Below are positions 25,528 through 38,000 of a DNA stretch of 64,000 nucleotides, in pieces. The notes under the pieces were generated by a model that did not search any database, was not told where the DNA came from, and saw only the letters and a list, made by a program, of their open reading frames with translations. Numbering within the stretch: position 1 is the stretch's first letter; the number at the start of each line of letters is the position of its first letter. Source of the stretch: Panopea generosa (Eukaryota; Mollusca; Bivalvia; Adapedonta; Hiatellidae); the NCBI GenBank assembly GCA_029582155.1, contig CM055898.1:34030955-34094954 (forward strand). The letters run 5' to 3'. The position numbers were made by a program, and so were the translations under genes.

Positions 25528-27169
25528 GCAAACGATGATATATGTGTTATAAATATGTCATAAACGTCGTAGACTGGTGAGTAGAATTAAAGTAATCGGT
25601 GGAAAATCAGAGAATATAATAAAGAATATAAAGTTAGAAAGGCGTAGTGAAATACTTATATATGTTCCTACATATATTGCCAAAATGATGCAGTTCATGA
25701 GTAGGCAGAAGCCATTACCATTCCTTGTCGAACGTACAAGGTTCACGAACCATCAAAAATTGCTCTGCGAAAATAAAATGAAACCCTATTTTTTGTTATT
25801 TTGATTTTAATTATTTTTAACTCTTTAAAAATGTCGCGGTATTTTTTTCCAATCTTACGCTTTTCGGTTAATAAACTATCATCAAAATTATGCGAAAATA
25901 GCGAAATTATGTCATGCTACTACATTAAAGCCATTTTTAGGTAAATATATCATAAACAGTAAAGACACTCTTGCTACCTGACATTGTTTACACATGTTGC
26001 TCAAAGTGTACCAGACAATGGTCAGAAAAATGTCTTTGGGAATCAAGCATGCCTAAGTATACACAATACGATGCATTTAAACAATTATCAACAGTTATAA
26101 CATTTCCCTAAATGGAAACTAAATTAAGTTAGATAGTCAAATACCATATTTGCATTTTGTGTACATAAACATTTTTAGAACTTTTTTTTTATTAAAATTG
26201 TCATGTGTCCCTTTAATAGGATGAAGAAGCAACTTCCTTTTTTTTAGAGATAATACAGCATTAATTAAGTAGTGAGACGTTCAACACATATGTAAAGTAT
26301 TTTGAGTGTATACATAAACCCATGACATATTTCCGTACGTCGCTCGTCAGCCCCATTCTTATATCGCAACGTTAATGAAAAACAAATATATGCCATATCC
26401 TCAAGAGTAAATAGACCATGAATGTTTAAAATCGAACTCGACAAGTAGATGGTTAGCTAATGAGGGTTTAATTACTATTGCTGAGAGTGAAATGTGTTTG
26501 AATTAAGCTGTTAGTAATAGCGAAGGATTTGACATGAGTTCGCTATAGTCAGCAAACTCCAGGCTGTCTTCCTGACGTATACGTGGATTGAAGGGAGTAC
26601 ATTCGTACCATACCCGATCTAATGAAGACTGAAAGTACGTACTGGGTTCTTCGTATTTAATTCCACTTTTTATGTAAACTACTATAAAACATGGTGGTTG
26701 AGTTTCGTCCTGTCTAGTTGCCGTATTTGCGGGGCCTCAACACGCAAACACTCCTACAAGAAAATTAGACAGAATATTTTGGTGCCGGTTCCATAGCGTA
26801 ACAGAAAGGAAGTAGTAGAACAACATTCGAAAGGTGCCAACGCAATTAAATATTAACTAAACCTTTTTTCACCCAGCTATTACCAAAGATTCGACATATG
26901 TTTTCAACTATATGCATTAATCTATTCACCGGTCCTAAATTCTGTGGCAACTCAACATTAATCATCTTTAACCTAAGCCGGTTTGTTTTTCTGATTACGT
27001 TACCGGTTTACATACGCAGATGTATAAATCATTTATCAAATACGTAATGCTTAGAATAATAGAATGATATCTACAAGCCTAAAACAGATATTTAAAAAAA
27101 TAATGAAGAAAATGACTTGGATACGGTATACATATTAAGGAAGGGAGCTTACTCCTATATGAGATTTGA
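25528..27169. other. gene-free stretch
   Basis: AT-rich. Overlapping frames at 25558-25804 on both strands have no recognisable similarity. Nothing else was seen. Confidence 0.45.
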
Positions 27170-28640
27170 TATATTTCAGCAACAGTTATCGATCCCAATC
27201 AGCAAACTACTAAAGATAATAAGACACAATGGATGTAGCAGGCAACGCATTATCTAAAATCGCACCAAGATATTTGACAGATGTTTGTGATTTTATGGTG
27301 TGGTCATCACAAAGCACTGATATATTTTGATCCAAATAAAATACATTCTGTTTTTACAGAGATACACTGATGACAGTTGGTTGTCTATTAACGCTTCTTC
27401 TAGTTCATTGCCTAAAACTTCGCTAATACGTGTAATAGCATTATGCTCTTTATGTGAGAAAAGTACAGCACTGTCATCAGCATAGAGACTCCGTGTACAG
27501 TTTTGCCGTATGCTAATACTCATATCGTTTACATAGCATAATACAATAGTGGCCCTTTGTGGAACCCAACATACAATATTTTCACAATCGGACAAGGTAT
27601 TGTTAACATGAATACCTTGTGTTTTACTAGACAAATACCGGTGGAACCACTCGACTGACACCACGCCAATCGATTTAAATTTGCACATAAAATGCTGTTA
27701 GCAACTGTATCTTGGTTAGTACATGTGCCGCCGTTTTGACCCGTCTTTTTGGACATATATGATGTAGAATTGTGTCCTATATTTATTTTGCATAATGCGA
27801 TGTAGAGCCTTGGACCTCCTTTCTGGACACATAATGTAGACTTTTGACCCCTTGTTCAATCCGGGATTCAATCCTCTCCTGTCTAGTTTCGACCCCTATA
27901 ATTGATTTGAATGTAGAGTTTTGACCACCAAATTTTAAACTGCAATGTAGAGTTTGTGCCTATGTTTTGAAGTTTTACATGGCACATATCTACCCATTTC
28001 AGGTCAATTCCCACCCCCTCCCCAACCCCGGGCAAACGCCTTCTGCAGATCATGGATAATCAAGCCAATAAAGAGGCAATTTGCATTGTGCTTTTTATAA
28101 TACAAAAAATACTGGTCTATAGTTAGATATATCAGACCTATCTTTTTGTTAAACAAAGGTTTTACTTTGGCACTTTTAAGACCACGTGGAATATCATGAC
28201 TAGTAATGAAACTCTTTATCAACAAGGTTGTGGGTATCTTAAATGATGCTGCATTTTTTTAAATTCAAACTTTTTGCAGGAATATTGTCTAGTCCAGTGT
28301 TTTTTAAACAATTTAATTCACAAAGTTCTATTTATACAAATTATTCACTTAAAGTGCAAATGTTTAATTTTAACAGAATCTGGATTTCTTTTTCTTGCAT
28401 AAACATTTTTAGAAATAGTAGAATCAACATTTTATATGTTTTAGGGTAAACTGGTATTTTTTAACTAGCATAGAGGCAACATTGGTAAAAATGTTTTAAA
28501 TGATTGACAATTTTCATTATCAATTTCTAAAACAACATTTGTAGAAGATTTAGTCTTTTTACTGTATCCAAGGACTCGTTTAGAGATATATAACTCTTCC
28601 CTAAGTCCTTGATATTATATATAAAGTAATATCTTTTTTT
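27170..28640 (-). pseudogene. decayed non-LTR retrotransposon (LINE) reverse transcriptase
   Basis: Minus-strand pieces follow reverse-transcriptase order. SFITSHDIPRGLKSAKVKPL lies near 28220-28150. WFHRYLSSKTQGIHVNN lies near 27650-27600. VPQ is followed by CYVNDM and the catalytic LYADDSAVLFSH near 27480-27445. VKYLGAILDN lies near 27280-27250. The normal GVPQGS motif is altered (WVPQRA), and the region after it is shortened. Between the first two pieces lies about 200 bp of unrelated sequence, so the copy is dead. The motif spacing suggests a Jockey/CR1/L2-like clade. I saw no endonuclease or intact 5' part. Confidence 0.85.
27758..27975. repeat. degenerate repeat interrupting the LINE remnant
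   Basis: ATGTAGA followed by a variant of TTTTGACC recurs about four times (near 27768, 27800, 27833 and 27908, and again at 27943). It does not fit reverse-transcriptase coding and separates two RT pieces. Confidence 0.5.
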
Positions 28641-29042
28641 AATCAGTTCCAAAATAGTAGAATCTAACCCATAGTTCAGTTCTTTGTAGGCCTACTTCTT
28701 TTATGGATGCAACAGATATTGAAACTGGTTTTAACCTGTGAATAAAACACCTACATTGTATTTTTTAATGATCTAATAACAACATATTTGTATTTGTTAA
28801 AAATACCTTTTCCTTTTTTCCTGATCAAATTTGAAAATGTAAATGATCCTTATGACCCGTGATGTATAATAACGCTTTTAAATAATATCATTTCCTTTCT
28901 TTTTCTTAATAATATTTCATTTTGGGTAATAAGCATTGACACCTCGAGATATTGCGAGATTTGAGATTGGAAACGAGATTTAGCAGAACGGAACATTCTG
29001 GATAGAAACATAAACTGGAGGAACATTTCTTGATATTTTATC

Positions 29043-32000
29043 ATGGTGCGTGTGTATTTTTTGTTAATTTCTATATAAGCATGACACTTGTAATAAAAAT
29101 GATACTTTGGAAATGTGTTAATGCAGTTAATAACGCTCTATGTCCAATATAAAACTTAGGTTGTTCTGTTAGTATGGACGCCATGTGACTCGGAAAAATT
29201 GATCACGAATGGACATGCTCGTTTGATAATTAGTAAAATGTTTAATCATGGACATAATGAACTGATGATTGCATTATATAATTTTTAATTTTACATATTT
29301 ATCAATATTTAAGTATTTGCATAAATATATTTAAATTAAATAAGATGCAAAAATATTTTTTGTTGACAGTACCCCACCCACTGGTGATGAATGGTGTAAA
29401 TAATGTTTTCTTGGTCAGCTTAATATATTTCATTATAAATATTGTGAATGAGAATCCCTATCAGGAAACCATGTAATAAGTGATCTCAGCAGAAGTTACA
29501 GATTGAAGCGGGGATGGTAATGTAGGGGATAGGGTATTGGCCGCTCATGACAGAGGGCACAGATTCGATCTCTAGCTTGACCTGATCGATGCCTCTCTGA
29601 AAACAACACTCAGTACTGGTTCTATCCAGGACCCGGACTGACAGTAGTTTATATAAGCTCTGAGGTTTCATCGCAGTTGAGCTGAAATAAATTGGTAATA
29701 AACTATGTTGCAGATTCCATCCCAGGTGAGACCTTGTAGTCTCGTAACACCCAGTCAGAGCTTTAAAATCGTTGTCAAAGCTTCTTGTCCTCAATTCCAA
29801 AAACTTCTCTTTTTTTTAATGCTGAAAATTGAATAAATGTTAAGGTTAGTTTCTTGAATGTTGCTTGTCCTGGATGAGTGAAATTTTCCAATCCTGCCAT
29901 TTGTTCTACCCATAAAGCAAAAATAAATTAATTAGATAAATTATTTTCTAATTTCAGGTGTCGTTAAATCCAGTACAGATTTTCAGTCGTGGAGCTGAAG
30001 AGGAAAAGGCTGAGACAGCTAGACTGGTTAGTATTTTTTTGCATTTTTTATTTGTGCAACAAAAGACTGATATAGTGAAAGATATGCAACTCGTTCATGT
30101 TTTGTATACTGCCACTAAAATGTAAAAGATTAACTTAAAATTTTACATCAAACTGCAATATTTTAAATACAAAATAATTTTGAATAATCAAAACATAAAT
30201 AGAAAAGCAGTGTTTTTTTTCACCAATTTGGGAAGATGACCCATACCCTTGGAATTGGGAATTTTAGCAGCATTTTCATTAACATTGGGAAAACTTTTGC
30301 ATTAAGTTTATTTGTTCAACTTAATAAAAATGTGCAAACTTGCTACTCTGGCTGTTTAATTAAAGAATCAATGTCATACTCAATTCAGAATGGGGAAAAC
30401 TTTGTTTATTTTATCAAGGAATTATAGCAAGTTTCAATTTACAATTACTGAAGCTTTCAATTGGGAAGTTTTACAACTCAGTTGGGAAAAAAAGATAATA
30501 TTTGCCATTGGGAATATGACCCAATAATGGCTATACAATTGGCCGAAAAAAAACACTAAAAAGTAACATCCAGCTTACATTCTAAAAAAATGATTGATCA
30601 TTAAAACATGAGAATCATAGTTCTCCATGTTAATATTTTTTGATAAAAAAACATAACTGTTTTATAGCAAGAACTGCTTCTATTTACAATACATTTCAAG
30701 CATTTGAAACAAGATAAATTGTTTGTCAGATTAAATGGTGGATTATTTATGTTTACAAAATATATATTTCTTTTCAGTCCTCCTTTGTTGGTGCAATTGC
30801 CATTGGTGACTTGGTGAAGAGCACATTAGGTCCTAAAGGAATGGTAAGCAATGTGTTTTAAAAGCAAAATGAAAATTACATAACACTCAGATATTCAATT
30901 TAGTACCACACAGTGGAAGATATTTTCACTTCACCTGTTAGAAAGTTTAATGTGTATAATTGAATATGGCTGGAAATGCATTACTTAAAATATTGATTTT
31001 TTTATTGTTTACACGATTATTTATCCCTGTATGTGTATGTTTTTTTCTATAATGCAAATATATTCAAGTAACAGAATAAAGGGAATATATTTTTTAAACT
31101 GTCTCATAAATTTCAGGACAAGATTCTCCAGAGCATGGGTAGAGGAGAAAATATCCAGGTTACTAATGATGGTGCCACTATTCTTCGCTCAATAGGTGTC
31201 GATAACCCTGCTGCTAAGGTTCTTGTTGGTGAGTGCTGTTAAAGTCATCCTTACAAAATTGTTTGCTGACTCTGTATGTTTTATTGCCAATGCACACATT
31301 GGAAAGTTAAATTTCCCCTTAGTGTTTGGTCCATCTTATTTTAACATATTTTTGTGTGATCCACACAAAGTTGGAAACCGTGAGTTAATACATCCAAAAC
31401 AAGAAGGCCAAAAGGTATATTCAGTGTGTCTCGATAAATTTTGGCAAATGGAACATTTTGTCTCCTGAAAAGAAAGGTCTGGGTTGATCCCTGTGTATGT
31501 CAAGTGGTATAGTTGTAAATGTTTATTTAGATATATCTTGGCTGGAAAATTCCACTAGTCAGCTCACCATGACAAGTAATATTTGGTCAGTATGAGTAAG
31601 ATAAGTAATTGACCTTTATATTTCTTTGGTTTTATGCAATCATAAAACCAACTTATTGAGACGGGATGAGTAATTTTGGTCATAATTGGCTAGCCCCAAA
31701 CATATACTAATGAAAAAGTATTAATGTATGTTGATGTCTAGGTGTGTATATAATGTATATGTGTCATTGTAGATATCTCCAAGGTGCAAGACGACGAGGT
31801 TGGTGATGGTACCACATCAGTTGTTGTATTGGCTTGTGAACTTCTCCGGGTAAGTTAAACTGTGCAACAGTCGGGTCATTGTTGAAACTCACTTATGTTA
31901 CATGGGTTAATTTCTCAAAACTACAACTTCAAATACACAGATCTAAGAGGCATTTGTATTATTATTCATACTGGGACATGGCTATTTTGATCAAAGCTTT

Positions 32001-35000
32001 ATTTACAGACTCCCAGATACGGTGATGATTTTGTGTATATTTATTCAAGATTGAGCTTGGTAGTTCTAAGTTCTAATATTATAATGAGGGTATATTTACT
32101 CTTTGCCTTTAGAAATGGGGAGGTATATTTATTCCCTGTTAAACAATACATGTTTAATACATGTATGTTTTTATATTAGACCTTTTGGAAGAAAATTGCC
32201 AAAGAAATCAAAGAACATTACCCTATACTAGTATACACATGCAGTAGTTTTCAAAAATGTCTGAAATATTTGAAAATTCAAACTGAACTGTTCAGTTTAT
32301 TGATACAATGGATATTTTGTTGTTCTCACACATTTTAGAAAATCAAATAGTTAAAAATATTCTGTCTTTTCACTATTCAGGACGAATGAGGTAAATTGCC
32401 TTCTTTACATGAATGGGTGTCTATATATTTAAACCTATGATTAAGTAGTGTTTTTATATTTTATACATCAATGTTTCAGGAAGCAGAGGGTTTGGTATCC
32501 AAGAGGATCCATCCACAGACCATTATATCTGGATGGAGAAAAGCCACTGATGAAGCTAGAAATGCTCTCACCAACTTCGCAAGGGACCATGGGTAATGTG
32601 AAGCTTTACTTGTATTGTCACAATCATTGTTGATTAGTTTCAAGCTTATTTATTTTACATCGATTGTGAAATGAGTTCTTGCCATTTAGGTCTTACCAGG
32701 CTTTTAAGTCATTTTGAGTAGAGCCAGTACTGAGCACATACGCGGTTAAATGATTTGCTGAATGATGCCACACATGACGATTGCAGGGAATCGAATGTTG
32801 TCATTTTATATGAAGTGTTTTTATGCGGTTATTTAACACGAGAGACTTCATTAGAGGCGACCACATGGACAAGTTGAACTGTACATGTTACATGTGTCGT
32901 GGTTGTGCGAAAATGCTTCAAATGGCTGATCCATTGCAAGCATTTGTCAGATGTTGTGACTGCTACCTTGTTTTCATCGGCTGTTAAAAATTGCATAGTG
33001 AGGCAGGGCTTCTTGACATGGCGGTACTGGTTTTTGATGTTTGAAAAATGCAAACATTCATTTCATGTACATGAGCATTATGTTATAATCAATAAATCTT
33101 AACTATTATACAGGTCTGATCCAGCAAAGTTCAAGGCAGATCTTATGAACATTGCCAGAACCACCATTAGCTCCAAGATTCTAACACAATATAAAGACAT
33201 GTTTGCTGAGTTGGCTGTCAGTGCTGTACTTAGGCTCAAGGTGAATTTTGTGTTGCAATATTTTGATACTTTTAAAAGTTGTATATGTTAGAGTGTCTGG
33301 TTGTTTCGACGGAAAATATGAAATCATATTTAATACGTTACACTTTACAATGTAATCAACTGAGCACAAAATATTGTCTTCAATAACAATACTATGAGAA
33401 AAAGTCACTGGCATCACTTGTTTTGTATAAAAAATAACATTTCCATTTAACTTGTCAGAATATGTAACGCATGTATTAACCCTTTACTCCATAGATCCGC
33501 ATTTTCTTGCACCAATCACAGAATGCCTTTGAAAACAGTGCAGGAAGAGTTCAGATCACAGAAGGCCTTTGAAAACAGTGCAGGAAGAGTTCAGATTGCT
33601 GGTAACAAGCAATATGAACACTTCCTGCACTGTTTTCCACTTTGTCAGTTAATATAAACATAATTCACTCAATAATTCAAAAGCCTTCTATATTAGGTGT
33701 CCAAAGGTGTCTATATTAGAGGTGTCCAAAGGCGTCAATATGAAGTAAAGGGTAAGCTAGGTATTAGTGCATTGGATAGTGTTGGTTGCTCAAGCGAGAG
33801 GTTGCGGACTCCATCTCCAGCTTGACCAGTTGGCCTCTCAAAAACAACATCAGTATTGGTTCTACCCAGGAAGCAGATTCAAGTGATTCATTTAAGCTCT
33901 GAGCTTACTTTGCAATCAGAATTGAATAAATTAGAATAATAAGTGCATGTACACTGTAAACATATATATTTGTTTATATATAATAAAATTAAAGGGAATT
34001 TTTGCTGAAGATTCAAAATATGAACGAGATATGACTTTACAATATTGCTTATGTTGAAGTTAAGTATTACGTGTATGGAAATACCAATAAGACTATGATC
34101 ATTGTTGTTACAGGGCAGTGGTAACCTGGATGCCATCCAAATCATAAAGAAATTAGGAGGGGGATTACAGGACTCGTATTTAGATGAAGGTTTGTAGATA
34201 TATCGAAATCTTTAAAACATTGCATCCTTTCTCAGATGATTAATTGATAAGTGGATATACATGTAGCCCCAAATTAAAAAAGGGTTTTTTACTCCCAAGA
34301 TACGGAAAGATGCAGATAAATAGGCATATATTTAATCCCAAGATCGAGGGCATCCTTAAAATGTTTGCTGTGCTCTGACCCAGTATTTTTCATGTATGTA
34401 TGTAATTTTTTTAACTTTATTTTGATTTTTCATTAATAGTCATTTTAAAGCAAAATGGACAGAAATCATGAAAAAAATAAATTAAATGCTTTGAACGGCA
34501 ATATAAAAAGTTAGCTACAATTTTGAGTGAGTAATAGGGACAGGGCAAACAATTTATTTTAAGGATGGCCTGAGAAATAATGTGAGAAACTACTACTGCT
34601 TGCCTTAAAAATGTACTTCATAGATACCGCATTATTTCTTCATGGCAGGTTTTCTTCTGGATAAGAAAATTGGTGTTAACCAGCCCAAAAGAATAGAAAA
34701 TGCCAAGATTCTTGTAGCAAATACATCAATGGACTCTGATAAAATAAAGGTGAGTGCGTAGTTAATATCATTAAAGCCAGATGTATTGAAATAACATTAT
34801 GTTGACAAGGTATGGAATAAGATATATAATACTATGCAAGTTTATAAATAAAAAGGGGACTACCAGGCACATATTTTTTACCACATTATTTACATGTAAC
34901 CTGTCACATTGGAAAGGCATTTGAGTGTTAATTTAAAATGTCACCAATATTTTGTTTATAGAATATATGAAATTGAGGAAAATATCAAGATCTTAAAATT

Positions 35001-38000
35001 GCTTAAAAACAAAGAGGTGGGGTAGGCTAACTAGCCTGTCAAGTGATTGTACCTTTGTCCTTCATGAGAATGGTAATACATGCAGTAACCTTGGGTTGTA
35101 TAGGTAAAAATCTGATGCTAATTTGGCAGTCTAAAACTTCAGCAATGTCATTTCAGTAAATCGATCTATTTTTTACAGGTGTTTGGTTCCAAAGTAAAGG
35201 TGGATGCTATCTCTAAGGTTGCAGAGTTGGAACTGGCAGAAAAAGAAAAAATGAAGGATAAAGTAGCTAAAATTCTCAAACACGGATGTAATGTATTTAT
35301 TAACAGGTAAATGATATTCATTGGTCTTGTTTATTTATGTATTGTTTTTATTTGTAGTAAAAAATAAACAAATCATTGTCAGTAAAAATGCTTTATTGAG
35401 GACTTACATAAAATGTAAATGGGTTTCTTTTGATCAACTGATGTTGAAAAAAAAACTTTGAAAAAAGTGTTATCCTTTTTCAAAATGTGTAGTATCATTA
35501 ATACTTTACAGTGTCAATGTCAGGTTAAAATAATATAAAGTTTCATGTTTTTATATGTTACATGTACATTTTTTTCCCCCAGTTTGCAAAAAGGTATTGT
35601 CACTAAATTGGGTCTCCAGTCTTGAGGTTTATATTTCAGTTCTTTCTAATTTTAAATGATTTATATACCATTACTACTATATAATAGATAGTACATGTGT
35701 TTTATGTTCTCAGACAATTGATCTACAATTACCCAGAGCAATTGTTTGCTGATGCTGGTGTTATGGCAATAGAACATGCAGATTTTGAAGGTGTAGAGAG
35801 ACTGGCTCTTGTCACAGGTAACATTTTACATGTTTAATTGTTGAAAATGACATTTAACTCCATTAAAGGTTTTGGTATGTTAGGGCTTTTCCAGAATTAA
35901 ATGTATGGGGGGGGGGGGGGGGGGGGGTCGGACGGCAGTATAATTAAAATTTTATGCCTGATGGGTGTTTTCATAAAAAAAAATGATGCCTTGCGGGGTA
36001 AAAGCTTATTAAAATTTTATGCCTTGCCGGTATTTCCGTCTCTGAACCGTATTTTTTCTTCTCGAAATTTTATACATTTTCTGCCCAGATATTTCCTCCC
36101 GTCGTATACAAAAACATAAAATTGTCCTTCCCCATGTACCGCACCGAGTCAACATCCCGCAGCGTCTAGATTTCGGCGAGCGTCTCATCTTTATCGCAGC
36201 AGAAACTGCAGGTCTTTTAAATTTACCTTGATTTGACCTTTATGTTTGCCACTGACACGCGTGTTGTAACGATTGTAATACACAACCTCCATGACCAAGT
36301 GAACGTTTTACGCGACTACACAGTTGGACACTCGATACACTGGTGATGTTAATATTAGGAATTGTCTTCAATTAACTTTTTCATCTCAAACTGATTGATC
36401 TTTTTTGTTAAGACCGGATCATTTACCTCTCACCGCTATGGTCGTAGGTTCGAGTCCTGCTCGCTCCAAAAACTTTATGTGAGAAAGTTTCCAGTTACTT
36501 GCGGAAGGACGGTGGTTCTACTCAGTCTGACTCAGTCTGAGGTCTTCCTCCACCAGTAAAACTGGATATGCCATATATAACCTGAACTGTGTTGAAAATG
36601 GCGTTAAACCCCATTCAAAAAAAAAAAAAAAAAATTGTTAAGACCGCCATAATATAATTACATCACCCGGCAACAACATATGATTTAATTTATTTGTTTG
36701 AAACAAAGTATAATTATCTACTTTTGGACTTCCCGAAAAGGGACAAGAAACATACTCTTAGTCGTGAATAAATTATTAACATGGAAATGTACGAGCTAAT
36801 CAGGTGGCGGAATACACTCGTAGCAGGCCGTAACCACCTCTACTTAATTAAATTGATGCCGAGATGCCATGTCACAAAATTATCTCCTCAAGTAAATTTT
36901 ACGAATTATATATCAGTATTTGACGTATCGGATATGTTAACAAATACTCCAATACGGATATGAATATACAGACGTGTATATTATTAAATTCCGCAAAACT
37001 TACGATTCAACTCTACGGCGGCATTGCTATAATTATATGCATATCCGCGCTGTTTGTCAGATAGTGTAAAACACTAATTTATTCGGCACAAAAAGAAACG
37101 CCAAGAAATGCAAAGTCTATTGTGACAAAAAATCTAAATAAGTACATTGCGTTAGCAGTGAAAATAAAATCCACATTCTCAGATATGTCACCCCACACCC
37201 TATACGCCTCATTCTTACCCCAGTGTCTGAAAAAAATCATGGCGAAAAGCAGATATTTCTTAACGGTCATACAAAAACATAAATTGGACTGTGAAATTGT
37301 CTTTGAGCATCCATAATCGGATTGTTTGCCATCGGGTGTGCGAAATGAGGTCAAATTAGATTAAACCTTTATCGATAGTAGGGAGTAAATAACATGTGTC
37401 ATAATAATGTTTGTTTCACTGTCAGAGTGACGTCATCGGACATTGGCACAAGGCGTGCATAAATTTAGGCATGTGTAGCATAACTCTCTTTACGGATCGT
37501 ATCAATTTAATAGTAATTCTTTTTTAAGAAATTAGTATACTGAAAAAAAACATTTTAGAAGACAACTAGTTACAAACAAACACTAACCTTTAATTATTAA
37601 TATGTTGTTTTTTTTCTCGTTTGTTATCTGTAGTGCCCCTTTATTTAATTCTCGACCTGAGATAATTTGTGACGCATATCGGCATTAGATCAAAAGTGTA
37701 ACGTCGGCGTACTTCAAAGAAAGTAGGCAACCGTCCAGACTAGTGTTTTGGAAGCGTTATAATAAGAAAACATTAGAAAGGGGAGTTTAGCCTCTTTTTT
37801 TATTTTTATTTTGTGCATGGTGGTATTTTATCTAATTAAATTTTATGCATGGTGGTATATATCACAATTAAATTTTATGCTCTGTGGGTAAAAAAAATAA
37901 GTGCCGTCCGACCCCCCCATACATTTAATTCTGGAATAGCCCTTACCAAAATGTGACCAACAAAAACTTCTTTAATCTGAATGGTAAACATGAAAGAATA

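Noticed and set aside
31196-31468. Frame of 90 codons after CCT2 exon 4
   Set aside because: It runs across the donor at 31229 into intron; its first codons are exon 4 read in another frame.
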